A DNA stretch of 40,565 nt from [Chlorobium] sp. 445. Lineage in GTDB: Bacteria > Bacteroidota > Chlorobiia > Chlorobiales > Thermochlorobacteraceae. A program made the position numbers and the translations under genes. The first letter of the stretch is position 1. Each line of letters starts with the position of its first letter. Location of the stretch: positions 1 through 40,565 of the forward strand of contig NSLH01000024.1 in the NCBI GenBank assembly GCA_002763895.1, written 5' to 3'. Under the pieces are notes generated by a model, which worked only from the letters and a program-made list of their open reading frames with translations, was not told where the DNA came from and did no database searches. Shown piece by piece: positions 1-10,265 of the stretch.

Positions 1-230
1 TCGGTGTAAGACCCGTGCAAGACAAACAGCGGTGGATTATTTGGGTTGCCGAACGTTTCTAAATGCACTGCGCGCGTCTTTCCTGCCACCGTGATGGAAA
101 TCTGAGGTAATTGCCGGTCCTGGTCAGCAGTAGGGGGCACAAGCGCACCTTGTTCGTCAATTTCGCGGCAGGAATACAGTAGCAGCGACCAAAGCCAGAT
201 ATACCACTTTGGCCATTTTGAGATGTTCAT
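1..230 (-). CDS. Lipoprotein alpha/beta hydrolase, N-terminal part only
   Basis: The gene runs off the window start, so only its first 76 residues are visible. Residues 10-20 are hydrophobic and end in LLYSC, a lipobox with Cys21 as the lipidation site, so export and outer- or inner-membrane anchoring is likely. Residues 67-75 read PLFVLHGSY; a hydrophobic strand followed by HG is the usual oxyanion-loop start of alpha/beta hydrolases. The nucleophile and catalytic His lie outside the window, so substrate cannot be named. The ATG start is supported by GGAG about six bases upstream. It follows the membrane-protein gene on the same strand by 58 bases and may share its TetR-controlled promoter. 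Confidence 0.6.
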   Translation of the reverse strand, partial: MNISKWPKWYIWLWSLLLYSCREIDEQGALVPPTADQDRQLPQISITVAGKTRAVHLETFGNPNNPPLFVLHGSYT

Positions 231-288
231 AATTACTCCTTTCTCAATTAGATTAAAAAAACAACTTACATCTGCACGCGTGCCCTGT

Positions 289-678
289 TCAGGATTTTCC
301 AAGCAGTGCGATGCAGAGCATCAAGAGACTGATTATTCCCATCGATGCGAAAAAAGTGTTGCGATGCCCTTCAGTGTCGCTGCAAGTCTGCCATGCACGA
401 TAACTCTGCGCAAGTGTTATCGCAAGCGCTGCAACACCTAGATGCATCCACGAGGCGAGTCCAAGTTCAACGCCTTGCGAAAAGAAGCACACCAAATACA
501 CAGTTCCTGAAAGACCTTGCAGAAGTAACACCCACCCAAACATAGACAAAAGCCAATGTGCAAATCGTGTGTAAGTCGACTTTCCTATCCACGCAATAGC
601 AAATTTGAGCGAAACTGTAATTCCTAAAAGAAGCGTCAAACTGCCCAGCAAGCCATGTATGAGCCGCGCGTCGTTCAT
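289..678 (-). CDS. Hypothetical four-helix membrane protein
   Basis: I do not recognise this 129-residue protein. It has four hydrophobic stretches, roughly residues 8-30, 41-65, 75-92 and 108-127, with a short charged stretch between the third and fourth (around residues 93-106), so it is an integral inner-membrane protein. Basic and aromatic residues flank the helices, but no catalytic motif or metal-binding pattern is visible. It lies directly downstream of a tetR-type gene on the same strand, and two matching inverted repeats precede it, so it is probably the regulator's main target. A small efflux or stress-membrane role would fit that context but is only inference. The Shine-Dalgarno sequence is weak. 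Confidence 0.6.
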   Translation of the reverse strand: MNDARLIHGLLGSLTLLLGITVSLKFAIAWIGKSTYTRFAHWLLSMFGWVLLLQGLSGTVYLVCFFSQGVELGLASWMHLGVAALAITLAQSYRAWQTCSDTEGHRNTFFASMGIISLLMLCIALLGKS

Positions 679-695
679 TTTAATTTCACTTTTTT

Positions 696-753
696 AGAGA
701 ACAGCGTTCGCTATAAATATACGAACAAAAAAGAGAACAGTGTTCTCTTTTTT
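696..753 (-). promoter_or_regulatory. Promoter flanked by two TetR-type operators; one also a possible terminator
   Basis: Two related inverted repeats are visible: AGAGAAC-agc-GTTCGCT at 696-712 and AGAGAAC-agt-GTTCTCT at 732-748. Their centres are 36 bp apart. Between them, read on the minus strand at 714-721, is TATATTTA, one base from the TAnnTTTG minus-7 element seen elsewhere in the window. The second repeat extends to two perfect 12-base arms (727-738 and 742-753) ending in six T on the minus strand, so it could also terminate the tetR transcript. I infer that the TetR protein encoded upstream binds both sites and represses the downstream membrane-protein gene. Confidence 0.6.
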
Positions 754-761
754 AGAAAAAA

Positions 762-1388
762 TTATTGTCTCAGTCCACTCAGCAAATTGTTGAAGGAGTA
801 AAAGTAAAATGTGGAAAATTCGTCGTTATTCTGTGGGGCAAGGCCCGTTAGGCGCAAAGCAACCGCACCGTGTGCATGTGTCCAAATTGTGTAGGCAATC
901 CCGGTTGCATTTCCCGGCTTGAACAGCCCTGCATCCAGACATATTTGCACCACATTTTCCAAAATTTGAAATGTCGTACGTGAGTGTGCGCGCACACTCT
1001 CAGGTATTGTTGAACTCTGGAAATACTGATGTGGATTGAGAAAAATCACTTCGTAATACTTAGGCTGCTCTATTGCAAAGGAAAGATATTCAGAGATGGT
1101 GCGATGCAGTTTTGCCTCAGGTGTGGGTTCTGTTAGCGCACGCTGCAAATACGATGTAAACACACTGTAGCCTTCCGTAATGATTGCCCAAACCAGTGCA
1201 TCTTTGTTCTCATAATGCTTGTAGAGCGACGAGGGCACTACCCCTAACTTGCGTGCAATGCGCCGCATTGATAGCGATTCAATTCCTTCTTTCAGATAGA
1301 GCTCGAGACTGACTTTCAAAATGCGCTCGCGTGGGGCAAGCGGTGTGCGAGAGTGCCGTTTCTTTTGCTTTGGCTGCGAGACTTTCAT
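762..1388 (-). CDS. TetR-family transcriptional repressor
   Basis: This 208-residue protein has the length and layout of a TetR repressor. A basic N-terminus (residues 1-20) precedes a helix-turn-helix at about 39-59 with the family pattern RRIARKLGV followed by SLYKHYENKDAL. The C-terminal half is helical and contains Trp169, His173 and Gly174 in a WTHAHGAVAL context, which resembles the WHG-type ligand-binding domain. It should be a cytoplasmic dimer released from DNA by an unknown small molecule. Its likely operators are the two inverted repeats just downstream (696-748), so it appears to control the next gene rather than its own start. No matching repeat is visible upstream of its own ATG. 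Confidence 0.85.
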   Translation of the reverse strand: MKVSQPKQKKRHSRTPLAPRERILKVSLELYLKEGIESLSMRRIARKLGVVPSSLYKHYENKDALVWAIITEGYSVFTSYLQRALTEPTPEAKLHRTISEYLSFAIEQPKYYEVIFLNPHQYFQSSTIPESVRAHSRTTFQILENVVQICLDAGLFKPGNATGIAYTIWTHAHGAVALRLTGLAPQNNDEFSTFYFYSFNNLLSGLRQ

Positions 1389-1485
1389 CGTGAGCGGTCT
1401 TCACTGAGCACAGTATCTTGAAGAATCAGCAGGCAACTGATGCAGAGTGCTTACCATCCCAGTTCATAGGGTGCACTTCCGCCAT

Positions 1486-2016
1486 TCAGATTTGTTCGCC
1501 ACGGTTGTAGCGCTCACCTTGCGCTTTGTTTGGGGCTCTTTTGTCAAATTCAGGCAAAGGAATGCTACCCGGCACGCCAATGAGCGGAAAATCTTTACGC
1601 AGCGGATAGTATTCAAAATCTTCGGGCATATACATGCGTCGCAAGTCAGGATGCCCTTCAAAGCGAACACCGTACATGTCGTAAGTTTCGCGCTCATGCC
1701 AATTTGCGCCGCGCCAAACACTGGTAACGCTGGGCACAACAGGATTATCTTCTTCGACGCGCACCTTCAAGCGAATGCGCCAATGCTTGTCGAGATTGGT
1801 AAGGTTGTAAATCACTTCGAAGCGTTCTTCTTCGGTGAATCGGTCGGCACCGCAAATCTCTACGCAGTAGTTAAAGCCATGATCGTCTTTGAGCGTGCGG
1901 CAGATTTCGACAATCGACTTTGTTTCAACCAGCAGTGTGGTTTCACCTCTGAACTCTGTAACTTCTTTAATCGCCCCGTTAAATTTGGCTTGCAGGGCTT
2001 GGACAATCTCTTTCAT
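1486..2016 (-). CDS. nuoC: NADH-quinone oxidoreductase subunit C
   Basis: NuoC is part of the peripheral arm of respiratory complex I, close to the N2 cluster and the quinone site. The 176-residue protein contains the family signature around residues 108-145: ERETYDMYGV, then GHPDLRRMYMPEDF and PLRKDFPL. Length is normal for a stand-alone NuoC, so it is not fused to NuoD. It lies downstream of nuoA and nuoB on the same strand. The expected nuoD does not follow; about 100 bases after the stop codon the tetR gene begins. The ribosome-binding site is weak. Other membrane subunits of the complex must be encoded elsewhere. Confidence 0.95.
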   Translation of the reverse strand: MKEIVQALQAKFNGAIKEVTEFRGETTLLVETKSIVEICRTLKDDHGFNYCVEICGADRFTEEERFEVIYNLTNLDKHWRIRLKVRVEEDNPVVPSVTSVWRGANWHERETYDMYGVRFEGHPDLRRMYMPEDFEYYPLRKDFPLIGVPGSIPLPEFDKRAPNKAQGERYNRGEQI

Positions 2017-2044
2017 ACTGGTTGCTTTTTAGTTCGTTTTCGCA

Positions 2045-2239
2045 CTATGGTTTTTGGGCAATCATTACCATCTCATCACCAATCCTGAGCCACTCAGATA
2101 GCTTAATGACTGCGCTGTGAGCATTTGCTATCACTGCCGTCTTGAACTTGCCACCCTTAGTAATCGCATTAAAGGCGCGCTGCGCATCAGCATTTGTGTA
2201 AGTGGGCTGTGCAGTTCGCCTCTTGAAACCATGATGCAG
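2045..2239 (-). CDS. Small unexplained reading frame between nuoB and nuoC
   Basis: The 224-base gap between nuoB and nuoC holds a 64-codon open frame on the coding strand. It reads as natural protein, with segments such as NADAQRAFNAIT and KLSEWLRIGDEMVMIAQKP. It lacks an ATG, GTG or TTG; CTG at 2239 is the only near-start, directly after the nuoB stop. The end of the frame (hydrophobic strand, LRIGDEMVMI) vaguely recalls AbrB/SpoVT swapped-hairpin proteins, but this is weak. It could be a small gene with an indel near its start, a gene remnant, or chance. I see no ribosome-binding site. Confidence 0.25.
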   Translation of the reverse strand: MHHGFKRRTAQPTYTNADAQRAFNAITKGGKFKTAVIANAHSAVIKLSEWLRIGDEMVMIAQKP

Positions 2240-2240
2240 A

Positions 2241-2798
2241 TTATTTCTGCAAGGTAAGTTGGTTTTGTTCTGCTTCAGTTAGCCGCTCAAGTTTAGCTAA
2301 TCCTTCTTCCGAGAGCAAGGCATCGCGGAAAGAATGACGCTGGTGCTTGATTTTCTCTTGAATATCCATTAAAGCGTGCAGCACTGCGTCTGGTCGGGGC
2401 GGACAGCCGGGCACATAGACATCGACGGGAATAAATTGATCGACACCTTGTACCACAGGATAGGAGCGAAACATGCCACCTGATGAACTGCATGCGCCCA
2501 TTGCAATGCACCACTTGGGTTCAGGCATCTGGTCCCAGATTTTTTTGACCACATGTGCCATCTTATAGGTAACTGTGCCAGCGACAATCATTAGATCGCT
2601 TTGACGTGGCGACATACGAAAGACCTCTGAGCCGAAACGTGCGACATCATACTTTGGTCCTGCCATCGCCATCATTTCAATTGCGCAGCATGAAAGCCCC
2701 ATTGGCATGGGCCAAAGCGCATTGGAGCGTGCCCAGTTGGTAATTGCATCCATCGTGGTCGTCAAAAAACCATCGCCGAAAGGATTGTTTTGCGTCAT
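2241..2798 (-). CDS. nuoB: NADH-quinone oxidoreductase subunit B
   Basis: NuoB carries the terminal iron-sulfur cluster N2 that passes electrons to quinone in complex I. The 185-residue protein has the four cluster ligands in the expected pattern: the tandem Cys37-Cys38 (SCCAIEMM), Cys103 in [10 protein letters not shown] and Cys132 in VPGCPPRPD. The ATG at 2798 is preferred over an in-frame TTG nine bases upstream, because [11 protein letters not shown] matches typical NuoB starts. It lies between nuoA and nuoC, on the same strand, which is the usual complex I order. The gap before nuoC is unusually long and holds a small open frame. Confidence 0.97.
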   Translation of the reverse strand: MTQNNPFGDGFLTTTMDAITNWARSNALWPMPMGLSCCAIEMMAMAGPKYDVARFGSEVFRMSPRQSDLMIVAGTVTYKMAHVVKKIWDQMPEPKWCIAMGACSSSGGMFRSYPVVQGVDQFIPVDVYVPGCPPRPDAVLHALMDIQEKIKHQRHSFRDALLSEEGLAKLERLTEAEQNQLTLQK

Positions 2799-2861
2799 AC
2801 TTCTCAAGATTTAGTTTATAGAGACTCGCTCTTTGAAAACGCTAAGGCGAAATTAGCCGTT

Positions 2862-3218
2862 TTAATCCCACTCGAGTGCGCCCTTTTTCACAATGTAGAG
2901 ATAGCCTGCCAGCAGCAGCAGTGCAAAGGTCAGCATCGGAATAAACCCAGCGAGTCCAAGCTCACGAAAACTTGTCGCCCAAGGATACATAAAGACAACC
3001 TCTATATCAAAGACAATAAAGAGCATGGCGACAAGGTAATACTTGATGGAAATGCGTTGCTTACCTGTGCCCACAGGTTCCATGCCTGATTCATAGGTTG
3101 TGAGTTTTTGTGCGGTTTTACGTTTAGGTCCAATAGCGATGCCTAGTGCCGAGAGTGCAATGCCTGCAGTTACCGCAAGGCTAATCATCGCAAAAATCGG
3201 TAGGTAGGCTTCAATCAT
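2862..3218 (-). CDS. nuoA: NADH-quinone oxidoreductase subunit A
   Basis: NuoA is a small membrane subunit of complex I at the junction with the peripheral arm. The 118-residue protein has three membrane helices, about residues 5-30, 61-82 and 90-110, and the conserved loop with YESGMEPVG at about 43-51. The acidic FDIEVVF segment in the second helix (about 73-79) is characteristic. The frame is open further upstream, but the ATG at 3218 gives the standard MIEAYLPIF start. It is the first gene of nuoABC, and a well-formed promoter lies upstream at about 3245-3276, divergent from thrA. Confidence 0.96.
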   Translation of the reverse strand: MIEAYLPIFAMISLAVTAGIALSALGIAIGPKRKTAQKLTTYESGMEPVGTGKQRISIKYYLVAMLFIVFDIEVVFMYPWATSFRELGLAGFIPMLTFALLLLAGYLYIVKKGALEWD

Positions 3219-3244
3219 ACTGTGCTTCTTTTTGATGTGAGATG

Positions 3245-3276
3245 TAAAGATACAGCACTGTATGCGCTCTCTCAAA
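3245..3276 (-). promoter_or_regulatory. nuoA promoter with dyad
   Basis: On the minus strand, TTTG (3273-3276) is followed after 20 bases by TATCTTTA (3245-3252). This is the Bacteroidetes-type minus-33/minus-7 arrangement with one mismatch in the last base. A 12-base dyad, TACAG-CA-CTGTA, occupies 3251-3262 between the two elements and overlaps the minus-7, a good position for a regulator to block RNA polymerase. The promoter fit is seen directly; regulator binding is inference. Confidence 0.55.
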
Positions 3277-3333
3277 TCTCCAGTGCTGCCGAGCATGTTG
3301 TCAAAGTTGCTGCATGGCTTGCGGTTCTTTTCG

Positions 3334-3341
3334 TATCTTTG
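3334..3341 (+). promoter_or_regulatory. thrA promoter minus-7 element
   Basis: TATCTTTG matches TAnnTTTG exactly and is followed by GCC. It ends 34 bases before the thrA ATG, the same distance as for rpmH and the short-chain dehydrogenase. No TTG sits at the usual 19-21 base spacing upstream; the nearest is 24 bases away. I see no obvious leader peptide rich in Thr or Ile codons, so threonine attenuation of the enteric type is not apparent. Confidence 0.55.
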
Positions 3342-3375
3342 CCGCTTCATTTATTTTGTCAGCTCAAAAATCGCT

Positions 3376-5828
3376 ATGAAAATTCTCAAATTCGGTGGCA
3401 GTTCCGTTGGCGTGCCGCAACATATCGAGCAAGTTGTACAAATCGTCTTGAATGAACGCAAGCAGAGCAAAGTGGCTGTTGTTGTCTCTGCTTTTAGCGG
3501 TGTAACCGATACGCTCTTGGAAGTAAGTCACATTGCTGCGCAAGGTGATGAAAACTACCGCATGCTGCTGCAAGCACTTGAATTGCGGCATCTCGATGCC
3601 GTCAAAGCCTTGGTTGATGTGCATCGCCAAAGCGGAATTTTGGCAGGTGTTAAAAAGATGCTCAATGAACTTGAGGATGTGCTCAATGGCGTTTTCCTTA
3701 TCAAAGAATACACGCCACGCACACTAGATTTCATTTTGAGTTTCGGCGAGCGTCTTTCCGCTTACATTGTGAGCGAAGCCTTTCGTGAACAAGGTATTGA
3801 TGCCGAGTATCTTGACGCACGATTGCTTGTGAAAACAGATGAACATTTTGGCGCTGCCCATGTGGATCTTGAGACGACTTATCAAACATTCGTTCCTATT
3901 TCGGCTTGCGCCCTGCATTGCAAATTATCACAGGGTTCATTGGCTCTACACAGCATGGACAGACAACCACACTCGGACGCGGCGGCTCGGATTATACAGC
4001 TGCACTTTTCGCTGCAGCACTTAGCGCCTCAGAAATTCAAATCTGGACTGATGTCAATGGCTTCATGACCGCTGATCCACGCAAAGTGCCCGATGCCTTT
4101 TCTATCCCACAGATGACTTATGACGAAGCCTTAGAGATGTCGAACTCTGGTGCAAAAGTGCTTTATGCGCCTACCATTCAACCTGCCATGACCGCAGGCA
4201 TTCCTATCCGAGTGCGCAACACATTTAATCCGACATTTGAAGGCACACTCATTTCAAGCAATCTGCCTGCACGCCGATTCCCTGTCTGTGGAATTTCTTC
4301 ACTGGATGATGTTGCACTTCTTCGCGTTGAAGGCACTGGGCTTGTACGGACAATGGGCTCAGCTAAACGCCTCTTTAGTGCTCTGGCGGAGGCAAAAATT
4401 AATGTCATTTTTATCTCACAGGCTTCATCAGAGCACTCGATTTGTGTTGCCGTCTCACCAAAAGAAGCCAAACTTGCCAAGCAGGCTATTCACAAAGAGT
4501 TTGCACTGGAAATCAATGCTGGCAAGCTCAATGAAGTTGAGGTTGAGACGAATCTCTCCATCATTGCAGCGGTCGGTGAAAACATGCGCCATCGCACCGG
4601 CATTGCAGGCTGGTTTTTTCAGACGCTCGGCAAAAATGGCATCAACATTGTCGCAATTGCTCAAGGCTCATCGGAGCTTAATATCTCGGTTGTCATCGAC
4701 AAGCGCGATGAATCTAAAGCACTCAACGCCCTGCACGAAGCCTTCTTTCTTTCAGAGAAAAAAACGCTCAATGTGTTCTTGGTTGGGACTGGGCTTATCG
4801 GTGGTACATTTCTGCGCCAACTGAGAGAGCATCGTGAAAACTTGCTTAAAGAAAAGTCGCTTGATATTCGCGTCATTGCCTTAGCGCGTCGCTCACAGAT
4901 GCTCTTTCAGGAACGCGGCATTGACCTTGCACATTGGCAAACACATCTCAAAGAATGTGGCGAGAGCACGAACCTTAAAAAGTTCGTCGCTAAGATGAAA
5001 GACTTGAACTTACCGAACAGCATCTTTATTGATTGCACTGCAAGCGATGAAGTTATTGAGCACTACGAAGAAATTCTCTCAGCAAGCATTTCTATCGTTA
5101 CGCCAAACAAGCGTGCTAATTCAGGCAAATATGAGGCGTATCGCAACCTGAAACTGCTTGCCATCAAAAATGATGTGAAGTTTCTCTATGAAACTAATGT
5201 TGGAGCAGGCTTGCCTGTCATCAATACGCTACAAGATCTGCTCAACAGCGGCGATAAAATTTTGAAAATCGAAGCAGTGCTATCAGGTTCACTTAGCTAC
5301 ATTTTCAACAATTTCGTTGGCACCCGCAAGTTCAGTGACGTGGTGCGCGAAGCCAAAGAAAAAGGTTATACTGAACCTGACCCGCGCGATGATTTGAGTG
5401 GTATGGATGTAGCTCGCAAAATTCTGATTCTTGCACGCGAAGTTGGCTTGCCGCTGGAATTGCATCATGTTGAAGTTGAGAACCTCTTGCCACAAGCCTG
5501 CCTTGATGCGCCATCGGTTGAGGATTTCTTCAAGGAGCTCGAGAAAGCTAACCCTATCTTCGAGGAAAAAAAGCGACATGCCGAACAGCACAAACGCAAG
5601 CTCTGCTTCATTGCTTGTCTTGAAGGCACAAAAGCGCAAGTCAAGTTGCAAGAAGTCGATGCACATCATCCTTTCTACACACTCTCAGGCAGCGATAACA
5701 TTATTTCTTACACCACTGAGCGCTACTGCGAGCGTCCGCTTGTTGTTAAGGGTCCCGGTGCAGGTGCAGAGGTTACGGCTGCTGGAGTGTTTGCAAACGT
5801 GGTGTGGATTTCAAATTATTTGTCGTAG
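3376..5828 (+). CDS. thrA: Bifunctional aspartokinase/homoserine dehydrogenase (one-base frameshift)
   Basis: This fusion enzyme phosphorylates aspartate and reduces aspartate semialdehyde to homoserine, opening the threonine/methionine branch. The aspartokinase starts MKILKFGGSSVG and continues with FGERLSAY; after the break come GFI then TTTLGRGGSDYTAA, two ACT domains (about residues 310-460) and the homoserine dehydrogenase with FLVGTGLIGGTF, VTPNKRAN, NVGAGLPVI and GYTEPDPRDDLSGMDVA. As written, the frame breaks near 3884-3886: the first frame fits to TTYQ and the second from NIRSYF on. One extra A in that AAA run restores a protein of about 817 residues, normal for ThrA. All key motifs are intact on both sides, so sequence error is more likely than gene death. 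First gene of thrABC, with a TATCTTTG promoter 34 bases upstream. Confidence 0.9.
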
Positions 5829-5872
5829 TGCTCTTTGTCTTTTGAATAGACGCAAAATCTGGTCATACATTT

Positions 5873-6828
5873 ATGAAAGATGACTGTTTTGTTGCATTTG
5901 CGCCTGCTACAGTAGCTAATGTTGGCGCAGGCTTTGATATTCTCGCTTTGCCCTGCATGCGCCCGGCGATGAAGTCGTGGCACGATTCAATGAAAGCAGC
6001 AAAGTTAGGATAACGCGCATCATAGGAGACAATGGCAAACTGCCGACCGATGCAGCACTTAACACCGCAGGCATTGCGGTGATGAAACTGCTTGAGCATT
6101 TACATCTTGAGCAAGGCATTGATCTCGAAGTACACAAAAAAATGCCGTTAGGCAGCGGATTAGGTTCAAGTGCTGCAAGTGCAGTTGCTGCTGTTGTCGC
6201 CGCAAATGCCTTACTCGGCTCGCCGCTCAAAAAAAGTGAACTTTTGCCCTTTGCACTTGAAGGCGAACGCGTAGCATGCGGCACTGCACATGCTGATAAT
6301 GCTGCGCCCTCTCTTCTCGGTGGATTTATTTTAATTCGCAGCTACGCTCCACTGGATATTGTTGAACTCAATACACCTGCGCATTTGCACGCCGTTGTCG
6401 TGCACCCACACATTGAAGTCAAAACCAAAGATGCACGTGAGATTCTAAAAAAAACGATTTCACTCAAAGATGCTATCGTACAGTGGGGCAATATCGCTGG
6501 CTTAGTTGCCGGTCTAATGAAATCTGACTACGACCTCATCAGTCGCTCACTGAACGATGTCATCATTGAACCCATACGCTCTATTTTGATTCCGGGCTTC
6601 AACCAAGTGAAAACCGCTGCAATGCGCCATGGCGCACTGGGCTGCAGCATTTCAGGTTCTGGACCTTCTATCTTCGCACTGACTGTCAATGCAGATGTGG
6701 CAATGCGTGTTGCTCAAGCCATGCAGGAGGCTTTTGCAGAACAAGGTATCGTAAGCGACAAGTTTATCTCTAAAATCAATCCAGAAGGCGCACGGCTTGT
6801 GCCAAGTTCTCTGTATGCGACTTTATAG
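5873..6828 (+). CDS. thrB: Homoserine kinase (one-base frameshift near the start)
   Basis: ThrB is a GHMP kinase that makes O-phosphohomoserine, the substrate of ThrC. The ATG at 5873 gives an N-terminus with FAPATVANVGAGFDIL, the usual first strand of the family. The frame then breaks at 5945: CTCGCTTTG should read CTCGGCTTTG to give LGFALHAPGDEV, and one G appears missing. Downstream the GHMP ATP-binding loop PLGSGLGSSAASAVAA and the C-terminal ISGSGPSIFAL motif are intact. The repaired length is about 318 residues, normal. It begins 44 bases after thrA and overlaps the thrC start by 14 bases, so translation is probably coupled. Confidence 0.9.
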
Positions 6829-8116
6829 CTCTCATCGTCGGGCATCAGAAGTTGGTCTACGCGAAGCGGTCTTGCAAGGTCTGGCGCAGGACGGCGGTCT
6901 TTTCATGCCAACATCTATTCCTTTATTGCCATCAGATGTCTTCCGCCGACTGCCACATCTTTCCATACAAGAATTGGCTTTTGAAGTTGCTAAAGTCTTG
7001 CTGCAAGAGGCCGTGCCTGAAAAGGACTTACGCTGCATTATTGACGCTGCTATTACCTTCGATGCCCCACTTGTGAAACTTGATACACATCTTTACGCAC
7101 TGGAACTTTTCTTAGGTCCTACACTTGCCTTCAAAGATTTTGGCGCACGCTTTCTTGCACAGTTGCTTAGCTACTTTTTGCAAGATGAGCCTCGTGATTT
7201 GCTTGTTTTAGTTGCCACATCCGGAGATACTGGCAGCGCAGTCGGTTACGGATTTTTGAACCTTCCCAGAACACGCGTGGTGTTGCTTTATCCAAGCGGT
7301 CAGGTAAGCCATATTCAAGAGCAGCAACTGACAACGATTGGCGGCAATGTCATTGCACTTGAAGTGCAAGGCACCTTCGATGATTGCCAGCGGCTCGTAA
7401 AGTCTGCTTTTTTAGATGAGGACATCCGCACACGCTGGACACTCTCATCAGCAAATTCTATCAACATTGCGCGACTGCTGCCACAAACCTTCTACTACTT
7501 TCGTGCTGTAGCACAACTTCCACAAACTGACTTACCGATTGTCTTCTCTGTGCCCAGCGGTAACTTTGGCAACCTAACTGCAGGCTTACTTGCTAAAAAG
7601 ATGGGTCTTGCTGTTCAGAAATTTGTTGCTGCCACAAATACAAATGATATTGTGCCTAAGTACTTGCATACAGGTCTCTTTGAGCCGAAGCCCTCGCAGC
7701 GTACACTCTCAAATGCCATGGATGTCGGCAACCCGAGTAACTTTGCACGCATGCAAGAACTCTATCCTACACACTTGCAAATGCAGCAAGATATTTTTGG
7801 TATCAGTTTCTCTGACACAGAGACTGCTGCCGCAATTCAGCACATTTATCAAAAATATGCTTACATCACGGAACCGCACGGTGCAATTGGCTATTTAGGT
7901 CTGCACGCTTATCAGCAAACGCAATCAGAGCCAACCCATGGTATCTTTTTGGCAACAGCTCATCCTGCCAAATTTGCAGATATCGTTGAGCCGCTATTGC
8001 CTGTCCCTATTGAGATGCCAGAGCGTCTGCGCCATGCCATCAGCAAACCTAAGATGTCGATTTTGATGCAAAACAACTTTGAGCACCTTAAAGCCTTCCT
8101 GCTTGAACTTTCATAG
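6815..8116 (+). CDS. thrC: Threonine synthase
   Basis: ThrC is a PLP enzyme that converts O-phosphohomoserine to threonine. The 433-residue protein starts MRLYSSHRRASEVGLREAVLQ at 6815 inside the end of thrB; an upstream in-frame ATG-like start would overlap thrB further and lacks homology. The PLP-binding lysine is Lys107 in GPTLAFKDFGARF. Other family landmarks are VATSGDTGSAVGYGF, the phosphate-binding SANSINIARLLPQ and PSGNFGNLTAGL. The length fits the shorter bacterial ThrC class. It closes the thrABC operon; I see no clear hairpin terminator before gyrB. Confidence 0.95.
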   Translation: MRLYSSHRRASEVGLREAVLQGLAQDGGLFMPTSIPLLPSDVFRRLPHLSIQELAFEVAKVLLQEAVPEKDLRCIIDAAITFDAPLVKLDTHLYALELFLGPTLAFKDFGARFLAQLLSYFLQDEPRDLLVLVATSGDTGSAVGYGFLNLPRTRVVLLYPSGQVSHIQEQQLTTIGGNVIALEVQGTFDDCQRLVKSAFLDEDIRTRWTLSSANSINIARLLPQTFYYFRAVAQLPQTDLPIVFSVPSGNFGNLTAGLLAKKMGLAVQKFVAATNTNDIVPKYLHTGLFEPKPSQRTLSNAMDVGNPSNFARMQELYPTHLQMQQDIFGISFSDTETAAAIQHIYQKYAYITEPHGAIGYLGLHAYQQTQSEPTHGIFLATAHPAKFADIVEPLLPVPIEMPERLRHAISKPKMSILMQNNFEHLKAFLLELS

Positions 8117-8215
8117 GGTTATCATTTCTCAACTCCTTTTCCTAAAAGAACTTACAAGCACTTCCTGCACTTTGAAATCTTGCTAAAAAAGCACGGTTTC
8201 AAGCCGCAATTTTCG

Positions 8216-8223
8216 TATATTTA
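8216..8223 (+). promoter_or_regulatory. Possible gyrB promoter minus-7 element
   Basis: TATATTTA matches TAnnTTTG except in the last base and ends 45 bases before the gyrB ATG, in the only noncoding gap between thrC and gyrB. There is no TTG at the expected spacing upstream, so this is a weaker call than the tRNA or rpmH promoters. Confidence 0.3.
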
Positions 8224-8247
8224 AAATCTCGAGCAGTAATTTTTTAG

Positions 8248-10221
<1,974 letters not shown>

Positions 10222-10265
10222 TGCGTTGTTGATTTCTCAAAACCGTTTATCCAAAAAACTGTATC

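Noticed and set aside
1389-1485. Possible nuoD start after nuoC
   Set aside because: A 19-codon frame starts with ATG but shows no NuoD motif (such as GPQHPS) and soon ends.
1447-2088. 213-codon plus-strand open frame
   Set aside because: It is the complement of nuoC, which has clear family motifs; the translated text has no plausible protein features.
3219-3375. Threonine attenuator leader
   Set aside because: No short Thr/Ile-rich reading frame or terminator hairpin found before thrA.
3880-3890. Programmed frameshift in thrA
   Set aside because: Only three A are present and no slippery heptamer or downstream structure is visible; error is more likely.
4237-4824. 195-codon plus-strand frame inside thrA
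   Set aside because: Overlaps the conserved ACT and homoserine dehydrogenase region in the wrong frame.
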